DNA from: JBBSEX01 sp038239345
Lineage (GTDB): Bacteria; Acidobacteriota; Terriglobia; Bryobacterales; Bryobacteraceae
NCBI GenBank assembly: GCA_038239345.1
Contig: JBBSEX010000010.1
Coordinates: forward strand, 1 to 64,000
Length of the DNA: 64,000 nucleotides
Reading direction: 5' to 3'
The position numbers were made by a program, and so were the translations under genes. The notes below the pieces were generated by a model. The model ran no database searches, was not told the origin of the DNA, and worked only from the letters and a program-made list of their open reading frames with translations. The number at the start of each line of letters is the position of its first letter. The first letter of the stretch is position 1. Of this stretch, positions 1 through 7,193 are shown in pieces.

Positions 1-12
1 ATTGCGAGTCTT

Positions 13-810
13 ATGGACATCTTGAAGCCAGCGACGTCGCGTAATAGGTCACCACTGAAATTCTTCTCGTTGATTTTCGCTTTCTCATTGCCATTTTGGG
101 TAGCCGGAGCCTTCCTCACCGGGCAGCTCTTACCGGGCCTCCCGGTGGGCGCCCTAATGTCCTTCTGCCCCCTCGCAGCCGCCGTCGTCTTCGTTTATCG
201 AGAGAACAAGTTCAGGGGTGTGACGGAATTGCTACACAGATCTTTCGATTACATTCGAATCCCCGCGAAGGTCTGGTACGTGCCGATCGTTCTTCTGATG
301 CCAGGCGTCATGGCGCTTTCTTGGTGGCTGATGCAATGGTGGGGCACACCCGTTCCGGCGCCGCGGTTCGCGCTTATTCCGGCGTTGTTCCTGCTACTGA
401 TATTTTTTGCTGCCGCTCTGGGTGAGGAATTGGGTTGGTCTGGATATATCCTGGATCCGCTGCAGAATCGCCACGGCCCACTGCAGGCAGGCATTCTCTT
501 GGGGCTGGTAGGAGCCCTCTGGCATATCGTGCCATTGCTACAGGCGCATCGATCGCTCGCCTGGATCGCCGGATGGTGCCTGTATACGGTGGCAGGCAGA
601 GTTCTAATTGTCTGGATCTACGACCACACCGGCTGGAGCGTTTTCGCCGCGGCGATTTTTCACGCTTTGACGAACGTCAGCTGGCAATTGTTTCCAATCG
701 ACGGATCGTATTTCCATCCGGGTGTGACGGGCATCATCATGGCATGCCTCGCCGCTTTGCTCATGATCGTATGGCGGCCACTTCCCGCTATTGTTCCAGA
801 TCGGTTGTGA
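13..810 (+). CDS. CPBP family intramembrane metalloprotease
   Basis: A 265-residue, very hydrophobic protein with about seven to eight membrane segments. It has the CPBP (Abi/CAAX prenyl protease-like) signature: a paired glutamate at residues 138-139 in GEELGWSGY, a histidine at about 171 (LWHIVPL) and a second His plus Asn near 217-221 (HALTN). In the family these residues form a metal site inside the membrane. Members cleave prenylated proteins or act in bacteriocin immunity, but most bacterial copies have no known substrate. Oddity: the usual EExxxR motif has Ser where Arg is expected. The ATG at 13 follows only 12 bases of window, so upstream context cannot be seen. Family call is firm; substrate unknown. 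Confidence 0.85.
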   Translation: MDILKPATSRNRSPLKFFSLIFAFSLPFWVAGAFLTGQLLPGLPVGALMSFCPLAAAVVFVYRENKFRGVTELLHRSFDYIRIPAKVWYVPIVLLMPGVMALSWWLMQWWGTPVPAPRFALIPALFLLLIFFAAALGEELGWSGYILDPLQNRHGPLQAGILLGLVGALWHIVPLLQAHRSLAWIAGWCLYTVAGRVLIVWIYDHTGWSVFAAAIFHALTNVSWQLFPIDGSYFHPGVTGIIMACLAALLMIVWRPLPAIVPDRL

Positions 811-926
811 TTGCGAGGCGCGTCCAGTTGCCAGCTCCATGCGGTCCAGGATTCCCGGGTCGCGCGCTGAAGCGACCACTTCGCCGAACAGGTCACAAAT
901 GTACGGGGAACGAGAACGCGGCTTAT

Positions 927-2141
927 TTAGCCTTCGTGAATCGTACGCTTCGATGCGTTGTGAACCATGCGGCGTCCCCGAACGTATGCTTCGTCGGCCA
1001 TGATGCACCCCACCGCATGACCATAACCTGCGTCAATCGGGGCGGCCGGTTGCTGGCGCGAGCGCATGCAATCGAACCAATTTTTCATGTGTGGCGTACT
1101 TTGCGCCTCAGGGATAGATGCCCCAGCTTCCAGCTTGTCGGGGTCCATCGAGCCTTCGCCGCTAAGCACCCACGGCTGGCTCCAACGAGTGGCATCCATT
1201 ATGCCGCGCGTCCCCATGAACTTCAGGAAGCTATTAGCATTGGTCCCGAACGTGGAATTGTAGCGGACCATAAAACCTTCCTTGTACTGCAGCAGCACTT
1301 CGATGGAATCGGGAGCGGTACGGGAATCCTTCCAGCGATACGTGCCGCCCATGGCGACGGCGCTTTCGGGATAACTGGCCCCGGTAACGTAATGGACAAG
1401 ATCGATAAAATGCGCCATGAATTGAGTCTGCGGACCCCGTGAGAATTCACGATAACCCATCCAGCCGGCGAACTGATCGGCGTTCCATGGACGATCGTGA
1501 CGGTTCATGAGAAATGCTTTCCATTCGACATCGGAGGCTGCCACCGGACGCTCCGATTCGCCTTGCCAGTACGGTTTATAGCTATTCCGTGACTGTTCGA
1601 TCTTGAAGACTTTACCCAGCCCGCCGGAATTTACAAAGGCTCGAGCGGCGACAGAGGGAGCCCAACTGCGCACTTGTGTGCCACATTGCACAATGCGATC
1701 GCTCCTCTTCACGGCGTCCACCGCGGCCAGCAGTTCCTTCATATTCATAGCCAAAGGTTTTTCAATGTAGACATCCTTACCCGCGCGGACGGCGGCGATC
1801 AGTTGCGTGCAGTGCTGATGGTCGGGCGTGGAAATGAGAACGGCATGAACGAACGAAGAATTGAGGACATCCTGATAATGCACCTCCAGCTTTGGAGCCG
1901 CTCCGCCGGCCTTCGTCACCGCGGCCGAGGCGGTTTCGCGTTGCTGACGCCAAACGTCGCAAATGGCGGCCACTTCCACGTTGTTTGCCGGCCCGAGTTG
2001 TAGCACTTCCTTCAGGAGTCCGCGGTTGCCGCAGCCGATAACGGCCACGCGGATGCGATCGTTCGCACCCATAACCCGGGTGGCCTGCACCGCAGTGAGT
2101 GTAGCGCCTACAAGGAAATGCCGGCGATTTATGCTGTTCAT
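927..2141 (-). CDS. Gfo/Idh/MocA family oxidoreductase, Tat-exported
   Basis: A 404-residue NAD(P)-dependent sugar oxidoreductase. The N-terminus NRRHFLVGATLTA is a twin-arginine signal, so the enzyme probably acts in the periplasm. The Rossmann motif VIGCGNRG follows at about residues 33-40, and the family's EKPL motif (catalytic Lys region) is present in the first half. The start was set at the ATG at 2141, preceded by GGAG; a longer reading from 2210 would run into the upstream gene. Only one base separates it from the stop of the sugar isomerase-like gene upstream, so the two are very probably co-translated. Such pairs are common in Acidobacteriota and Planctomycetes in glycoside/keto-sugar metabolism. 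The substrate cannot be told from sequence. Confidence 0.88.
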   Translation of the reverse strand: MNSINRRHFLVGATLTAVQATRVMGANDRIRVAVIGCGNRGLLKEVLQLGPANNVEVAAICDVWRQQRETASAAVTKAGGAAPKLEVHYQDVLNSSFVHAVLISTPDHQHCTQLIAAVRAGKDVYIEKPLAMNMKELLAAVDAVKRSDRIVQCGTQVRSWAPSVAARAFVNSGGLGKVFKIEQSRNSYKPYWQGESERPVAASDVEWKAFLMNRHDRPWNADQFAGWMGYREFSRGPQTQFMAHFIDLVHYVTGASYPESAVAMGGTYRWKDSRTAPDSIEVLLQYKEGFMVRYNSTFGTNANSFLKFMGTRGIMDATRWSQPWVLSGEGSMDPDKLEAGASIPEAQSTPHMKNWFDCMRSRQQPAAPIDAGYGHAVGCIMADEAYVRGRRMVHNASKRTIHEG

Positions 2142-2142
2142 T

Positions 2143-3084
2143 TTAAGCTCCGGTAATCTTTTCGAGAACTGGCATGAGATAGCTACGCGCCGCCGCGATT
2201 CGCTGGTCAATCGTCTCAGCCGGCATGTTCGCCATCCGATCCGTGCCGTCTACCCGTTCCACGGCCATCGGCCCACTAAATCCCGAGTTGAATAAAATCC
2301 GGAACATCTCTTCGTGGTTGATTTGACCGCTTCCGGGAACGGGGAAATTGTCCTGGCCTCGCAGTCCAAGATGATCTTTGATGCAAACCGCCTTGACGCT
2401 GGGGGCGATGTCGGGAAAATCGGGGTCGGGATGAATGCCTTCGTAATAAGAAACATTGCCAGCGTCCCAGCAGATCTTGAAATTGGCGGAGGGTACGCGC
2501 TGCATCACTTGCAACGCGGCTTTGGCGGTGCTCGCGATTCCCGCATGGGGCTTCACCGTAATCACAATCCCCAGCGATGCGGCACGCTGGATGGCTGGCG
2601 CAATAGCGGCGTAATACTCGGTAACGTCCCTCTCCCACTCTGCAATGCGTTTTGGCTGAGCGGGAAAATGCACATAATATTTCGGCCCCATCACAACCAC
2701 CGTGTTGATTCCGAAGTCAGCGCATAGATCCAACTCCGCCAGCCAGTGCTGAATGCCTTCCGGCTTAAGCACATTTGCGGTAAGGCCAAGAAAGCTCATG
2801 AACGGCTCCAGGCCGGCATCTTTCAGTTGGCTCCGAAGCTCGACGCGCCCTGCAGGGGAGAGGGCGGGAGAAAAGACGGGCTGCTTCATGTGATCGGACC
2901 CGAGCATCACATAGCGATATCCAGCTTTACGAATTCCTTCCAAAGCGCGCGCAAAGGGCAGGAACTGATAGGGCAGCGTTTGACACCCAAGCCGATAACG
3001 CTCGGTTACCCCGGCGGGCATCATAGTAGAGGCGAGAGCCAGTCCCGCAGCCTGCTTCAGGAATTCTCTTCTCTGCGTATTCAT
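2143..3084 (-). CDS. Sugar phosphate isomerase/epimerase (xylose isomerase-like TIM barrel), Tat-exported
   Basis: A 313-residue TIM-barrel protein of the AP endonuclease 2/xylose isomerase-like group. It opens with a Tat signal (TQRREFLKQAAGLALAST). Barrel strands with likely metal-binding acids and histidines are visible: HMKQP in the first third, GINTVVVMGPKYYVHFP, VKPHAG, CWDAGNVSYYEG, KDHLG and a C-terminal MAVERVDG. Known relatives isomerise or epimerise sugars and inositols using a divalent metal. It is the first gene of a two-gene unit with the Gfo/Idh/MocA oxidoreductase, whose start lies one base after this stop. Both are exported, which suggests a shared periplasmic sugar pathway (inference). 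Confidence 0.85.
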   Translation of the reverse strand: MNTQRREFLKQAAGLALASTMMPAGVTERYRLGCQTLPYQFLPFARALEGIRKAGYRYVMLGSDHMKQPVFSPALSPAGRVELRSQLKDAGLEPFMSFLGLTANVLKPEGIQHWLAELDLCADFGINTVVVMGPKYYVHFPAQPKRIAEWERDVTEYYAAIAPAIQRAASLGIVITVKPHAGIASTAKAALQVMQRVPSANFKICWDAGNVSYYEGIHPDPDFPDIAPSVKAVCIKDHLGLRGQDNFPVPGSGQINHEEMFRILFNSGFSGPMAVERVDGTDRMANMPAETIDQRIAAARSYLMPVLEKITGA

Positions 3085-3189
3085 AGATAAATCCCCACGC
3101 TCGACGCGTGAAGGAAGACCCCAGTTTATTCCAGTTCAAAGATTCACTTCAATTGAAAGCTTGTGAATCGGAATTCAATTATCATGAAC

Positions 3190-3219
3190 TTTCAAGCGTG
3201 GGCAAAACCCCTTTATACT
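3190..3219 (+). promoter_or_regulatory. Candidate sigma-70 promoter for the NagB-like gene
   Basis: TATACT at 3214-3219 is a good -10 box. A weak -35 (TTTCAA, 3190-3195) lies 18 bases upstream. A transcript starting near 3226 would leave a leader of about 20 bases before the ATG at 3247, which supports that start over the in-frame GTG at 3163. The -35 is poor, so this is tentative. Confidence 0.4.
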
Positions 3220-3246
3220 GCTCTGTTGGGCATCGGGAACATCCCT

Positions 3247-4203
3247 ATGAAAATCGATTTAACGAGTACGCTAGCCGGTTCTTTACTGGAGGATTTCTTC
3301 CCCGACGGATGGGACCTGGCACGAATCGACGCCTGCTGCGCCAATAGCCCGGAAAGCATTCTAGAGCGGCAGCCGTGGTGGCATCCCGATTTTTCGCCGA
3401 TAGCATGCGCCAGCTCGCAAGACTTCGACGTAATGTTCGGCCATGACATCGCGTTGCAGATAAAACGCAGTCGCGAAGCCGGCCGGAAGCTGGCAATGAT
3501 TCTTCCGGTCGGCCCGATGGGGATGTATCGTTGGGCAGTGTATTTTCTGCGGGAATGGCAGGTTTCCTGCGATCATGTGTTCGGTTTCAACATGGACGAA
3601 TGGAGCGACGCGGAAGGCAACACACTACCGGCCGATGATCGAGGTGCTTTCCAGTTCGCGATGGAACAAGCGTTTTACAATCCGCTTGGTTCGCTAACAG
3701 TTCCGCCGAAGCAGAGAGCCTTCGCCACGAAGGAGATGCTACCGCAGTATCCGGAGCGCATCGCCGAATTGAAGAAGGACGGAGCGGAGCTGCAGTTGGT
3801 ATTCGGAATCGGACGCGTGTTCCATATCGCATTCTGGGAGCCACATTTCGCCGCCGAATTTGCAACTGACGCAGTTTGGAAACAGCAGATGTTCCGCTTG
3901 GGCGCCAGACTGCATCCCTTGACGGTGGAACAGAATGCAATCACAAGTTTCAAGAGCCGCACGACCCTGGTTCCCGCTCGGGCGAATACTATCGGCCCGG
4001 GACTGTTCCTGCAGGCGGATAGAATAATTGGCGGCGCCGATGGAGTGTTCGGACGAGGAATGCAATGGCAGGGAATGAGTCTCTGGGTAACGCTCCGCTA
4101 TGGAGCTGACCGTTGGGTACCGAGCAGTTTTATGCCGTCATTGCCAGGCAAATTGTTCTTCTTGCAGGAACTGGCCGGGCCCTTGGTGGCCGAGTGCAAT
4201 TGA
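3247..4203 (+). CDS. Glucosamine-6-phosphate deaminase-like (NagB-like) protein
   Basis: A 318-residue protein of the NagB/RpiA/SugarP isomerase fold: the phosphate-loop region GRKLAMILPVGPMGMYRWAV, the FNMDEW segment (compare the NagB active-site aspartate motif) and LVFGIGRVFHIAFWEP (compare the GxGxxGHIAFNEP motif of NagB). The glycine-rich loop is altered relative to classical NagB, so deaminase activity is likely but not proven. I chose the ATG at 3247 (MKIDLTS) because a -10 box sits at 3214-3219; GTG 3163 and ATG 3184 are in-frame alternatives. It ends 19 bases before a PIG-L deacetylase gene, giving a deacetylase plus deaminase pair, the expected chemistry for N-acetyl-amino-sugar breakdown. 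Transcribed divergently from the Tat sugar-enzyme pair. Confidence 0.7.
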   Translation: MKIDLTSTLAGSLLEDFFPDGWDLARIDACCANSPESILERQPWWHPDFSPIACASSQDFDVMFGHDIALQIKRSREAGRKLAMILPVGPMGMYRWAVYFLREWQVSCDHVFGFNMDEWSDAEGNTLPADDRGAFQFAMEQAFYNPLGSLTVPPKQRAFATKEMLPQYPERIAELKKDGAELQLVFGIGRVFHIAFWEPHFAAEFATDAVWKQQMFRLGARLHPLTVEQNAITSFKSRTTLVPARANTIGPGLFLQADRIIGGADGVFGRGMQWQGMSLWVTLRYGADRWVPSSFMPSLPGKLFFLQELAGPLVAECN

Positions 4204-4222
4204 GCGCCGCGCAAGGCTATCG

Positions 4223-4993
4223 ATGAAGCGGATTCTGGCGATTCACGCTCATCCCGACGATGTTGAAATACTGGCTGGCGGGACGTTAGCATTGTTGGCC
4301 GCCGCGGGACATGACGTAATTATTGCGACGATGACTGCGGGTGACTGCGGATCGGCCGAACACACCGCGGAGCAAATTGCGGCGATTCGACTGGCCGAAG
4401 CGGCTGCTTCCGCGAGTCTGATTCAGGCGCAATATTGGTGCTGTGGATTTTCAGATTTGCGAATCTTCAATGATGACGTTTCTCGTAAACGTGTGACCGA
4501 AGTCCTGCGCCGGGCCAAGCCCGATGTTGTGATAACCGCATCGCCCGTGGACTATATGGCCGACCACGAAATGACTAGCGCGCTCGTAAAGGACGCTTGT
4601 TTTGCCGCGCCAGTCGCGCTATATCGGACGGACGCGGCGGAGGCTGCCCCACCCTTGCCGCGTATCCCACACTTGTATTACGTGGATCCGCTTACCGGAA
4701 TGCATCCCGATGGAACACCGGTGCCGTCCGGATTTTGCGTGGATATCACGCCCGTGTTCCAGTTTAAGAAGGCGATGCTGGCGCAGCATGAGAGCCAGCG
4801 AAACTGGCTACGCAAGCATCATGGAATGGACGATTACCTATTGCAGATGGAAGCGTCCACGCGGGCCGCAGGCGAGAGATTCGGCGTGCGATACGGTGAG
4901 GGGTTCAGGCGATACGTTGGCCATGCCTACCCCCAATCGCCGTTGCTGGAGGAATTGCTCGGGGCGTCTGTGATTACAAGAAACGGCGGATAG
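4223..4993 (+). CDS. PIG-L/LmbE family deacetylase
   Basis: A 256-residue protein starting MKRILAIHAHPDDVE, with the zinc-binding H-P-D-D of the PIG-L family at residues 10-13. A later DYMADHEMTS segment supplies the third zinc-ligand histidine. These enzymes remove acetyl groups from N-acetylglucosamine-containing substrates (GlcNAc-PI, mycothiol and bacillithiol precursors, chitin oligomers). The start at 4223 was preferred to an in-frame ATG at 4100 that would overlap the NagB-like gene by 100 bases and add residues with no family resemblance. Its place right after the NagB-like gene suggests GlcNAc-type substrates. No signal peptide, so cytoplasmic. Confidence 0.85.
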   Translation: MKRILAIHAHPDDVEILAGGTLALLAAAGHDVIIATMTAGDCGSAEHTAEQIAAIRLAEAAASASLIQAQYWCCGFSDLRIFNDDVSRKRVTEVLRRAKPDVVITASPVDYMADHEMTSALVKDACFAAPVALYRTDAAEAAPPLPRIPHLYYVDPLTGMHPDGTPVPSGFCVDITPVFQFKKAMLAQHESQRNWLRKHHGMDDYLLQMEASTRAAGERFGVRYGEGFRRYVGHAYPQSPLLEELLGASVITRNGG

Positions 4994-5024
4994 CGGAAGC
5001 CGTTGCCGATTATTCTTAGGCATT

Positions 5025-6044
5025 TTATCGAAGATAACGGAATGTTCGCCACTCACTCGGATTGCCTCGTTTCCCATCGAAGCCCACTGGCCAAACTCGC
5101 CATCGCCCCGGCTGTGCACCGGTAAACTCGAAACTTAATCCCGTTCCGGCCACTTTGAAGGCCATCCCGTCGATATGCTTCGCCTCTGCGTGCCAAACCT
5201 CGTTGTACATGTAGTCCCATTCCAACAAATAAGAATCCGCGCCCGAAACCGGTTCCCAACTGAACTTCGTCATTCTCGGATGCACGTTGAATTGAGCGTC
5301 GTTCAGCGGCATTGACAAGCGCGGCGCCGCCAACTGCGGGTCGCTTGGATCCTGTAAATGGATTGCCACCAACGGGTGGTACTCCAGCAACGGCCGCGGG
5401 ATCAGAGCCCTCGACTTCGCCGGACCTTCCGCCAGATCAAAAGTCGCCTTAACATCGGCGGACTGGCCATGCACGCTATCCAGATTAAACCGCCAGTTTT
5501 TCATTTGAGACATCATGGCCTCAGCCCAAGCTTGATTCGTGGTTTTAAATACCAGGAGGTCATGTACCGCCCCCTTCTCGTCGATCTGGAACTGAATGCG
5601 TGCCGATTCGCCAGCCGAATCCTGGGAATTTCGAGGCATGTGGCCCTTGATCAATGTAGGCCGGGCGGATCCTTCCGGAAGTTCGAAGTGTATGCAGGAT
5701 ACCTGGCCCTCATGATCGGGCAGGAGCAAACTAAAATTGACTTCCACCGTCGTGGCAACCGCCATCGGGGTTCCATTGGCATCTAATCCGGGTTGAAATC
5801 GCCAGCGCTTCACGGCTGCTACAGCCTGTTCGTCAAGCCCGAATCCGCACCCTCTCTTCACGATTATTTGTTCCGCAACTCCACTCGTATTCACTGCAAA
5901 GCCAACCGCAACTTGTGCATTCACAAGCGCCACCCGCGCCTCCTCGGAGTACTCGGGCTCCACTTTGGAAAGTACTTTCGGCATTTGTTTCGCGGCCCCG
6001 TTGCCCACGGTTACAAACACCAAAGCTAAGATCACGATTCGCAT
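5025..6044 (-). CDS. TonB C-terminal domain protein with a C-terminal fibronectin-like segment
   Basis: A 339-residue secreted protein. A signal peptide (MRIVILALVFVTVGNGAA) is followed by a TonB-C type domain (KVLSKVEPEYSEEARVALVNAQVAVGF...VKRWRFQPG, about residues 20-110). A second degenerate copy follows (KGAVHDLLVFKTTNQAWAEA...MKNWRF, about 140-200). The last 90 residues (FSWEPVSGADSYLLEWDY...GRWRVWPVGFDGKRGNPSEWRTFRYL) look like a fibronectin type III-like fold. There is no N-terminal anchor plus proline-rich arm as in energy-coupling TonB, so coupling to ExbB/ExbD is doubtful. ATG at 6044 was chosen because AGAGGT lies 6 bases upstream; an in-frame GTG exists at 6050. Function unknown. 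Confidence 0.75.
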   Translation of the reverse strand: MRIVILALVFVTVGNGAAKQMPKVLSKVEPEYSEEARVALVNAQVAVGFAVNTSGVAEQIIVKRGCGFGLDEQAVAAVKRWRFQPGLDANGTPMAVATTVEVNFSLLLPDHEGQVSCIHFELPEGSARPTLIKGHMPRNSQDSAGESARIQFQIDEKGAVHDLLVFKTTNQAWAEAMMSQMKNWRFNLDSVHGQSADVKATFDLAEGPAKSRALIPRPLLEYHPLVAIHLQDPSDPQLAAPRLSMPLNDAQFNVHPRMTKFSWEPVSGADSYLLEWDYMYNEVWHAEAKHIDGMAFKVAGTGLSFEFTGAQPGRWRVWPVGFDGKRGNPSEWRTFRYLR

Positions 6045-6052
6045 CGACACAC

Positions 6053-6064
6053 CTCTATATAGAG
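6053..6064. repeat. 12-bp perfect palindrome between divergent genes
   Basis: CTCTATATAGAG is self-complementary and lies just upstream of the TonB-C gene's ribosome binding site and 53 bases ahead of the divergent lipoprotein gene. It could be a regulator site or an AT-rich -10 region; a 12-bp palindrome can also occur by chance. Confidence 0.3.
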
Positions 6065-6116
6065 TGAATGTTACTCCGAACGCGTTTCAGTTGCCAGATG
6101 TGTAACGATCTTCACA

Positions 6117-7172
6117 GTGATACTTTCCAGGCGCGAACCGCTCGCCGTTTTTTGTCTCTTCGTTGCCGCCTGCCGCCATCCCGCCGCCCATTACGATCTC
6201 CGCCGCGACGGCGCGGCCTCTATCCTTGTGCCGCCCGGATCGGCCAGCAGTCTCGATGTGATCCCTCACGCCAGACGTAAACGGGCCACCATCTCCTGCG
6301 ATGTCGATAACGATCTGATCTCGCTTACATGGCGGGGCAATAATGCCATCGCCAAACTTCGTTCGCGCCCGCTCTACGAAGCGGAAGGCCAGCGCGTCGA
6401 TGTCGATTCGCTTCACGGCGTGGAGGCCCTCCGTTCCGCCCTCTATGAGCTTGAAGCCAAGGGATGCTTTACGCCAGCCGAGCGCGTCCACTTGCAAATT
6501 CAAATCGCCGAGACTTTTGCGCTGCCGCCTCCGTTCGCCTATTACCTCCGCTTCGGCCCCTATCTGACGTCCGGCAGCGTGGATTTTACGCCTGATTTTC
6601 GGCTTAAGGTGATTAGCCCAATCGCCAACGGATATGCCACGGCAATCTACAAGATCAATCCACGTCCCGATACCGGGGTACAAGTTCTATTGCAGTCGGT
6701 CACACCCGAGGGCCCGGAAACAGGCCCGATTCATGACCTGCTTGCGAAATCCACCCAGCTGCGGGATTTTCGAATCCTGCTCTGGACGAGTCGCTCCTCC
6801 GCCGATCATCTCGCTACTTTGCTGGCCGCTGAAACGCGAAGTAGCCTGGACGAAGCCACGCGCCGCTTTGGCCAGAATCCGGATAATTTCTGTTCCTCGC
6901 CATTGCCGCCGGGCGTCGCCTGCGTTGTCGTGACGAAGGACAGCGCCGTGAATGTTGAGATACGAGTCCTGGTAAATGGGCGCGATGAATATCTCGCCTT
7001 GGGCGGATCGGTGAGAGATGCTCTTCGTGCAGGCAAGGCGAAAGAGTCCGTGATTCCCAACCTCAAAGTCTCGCGCCTCTATCGTGGGAAGCCGATTTCC
7101 CTCTGGTTCGACCCCGGGAAGAAAGACATCCTCGACCTTGTCCTGCTCCCCGGCGATCAAGTTACGTGGTGA
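6117..7172 (+). CDS. Putative lipoprotein with a C-terminal SLBB/GfcC-like segment
   Basis: A 351-residue protein. The N-terminus MILSRREPLAVFCLFVAACRH ends in a lipobox (V-A-A-C, Cys at residue 19), so it is probably a lipoprotein. The central part (RVDVDSLHGVEALRSALYELEAKGCFTPAERVHLQIQIAE) describes a surface-accessible alpha/beta region I do not recognise. The C-terminus (VNVEIRVLVNGRDEYLALGGSVRDALRAG...ISLWFDPGKKDILDLVLLPGDQVTW) resembles the ubiquitin-like SLBB/GfcC folds of polysaccharide export proteins, where the last strand reads like 'LxPGDxV'. That resemblance is by eye only. The start is a GTG. A 21-base gap leads into the M28 peptidase gene on the same strand. Confidence 0.6.
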   Translation: MILSRREPLAVFCLFVAACRHPAAHYDLRRDGAASILVPPGSASSLDVIPHARRKRATISCDVDNDLISLTWRGNNAIAKLRSRPLYEAEGQRVDVDSLHGVEALRSALYELEAKGCFTPAERVHLQIQIAETFALPPPFAYYLRFGPYLTSGSVDFTPDFRLKVISPIANGYATAIYKINPRPDTGVQVLLQSVTPEGPETGPIHDLLAKSTQLRDFRILLWTSRSSADHLATLLAAETRSSLDEATRRFGQNPDNFCSSPLPPGVACVVVTKDSAVNVEIRVLVNGRDEYLALGGSVRDALRAGKAKESVIPNLKVSRLYRGKPISLWFDPGKKDILDLVLLPGDQVTW

Positions 7173-7193
7173 ATCATTTGATCTAATAGCAGA

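Noticed and set aside
435..1442. A 335-residue open frame on the plus strand across the CPBP and oxidoreductase genes
   Set aside because: It overlaps two well-recognised genes, one of them antisense, and its translation has no domain or natural amino-acid pattern.
3163..3246. Upstream GTG/ATG starts for the NagB-like protein
   Set aside because: A -10 box lies at 3214-3219, inside that stretch, and the extra residues show no family likeness; the ATG at 3247 is more natural.
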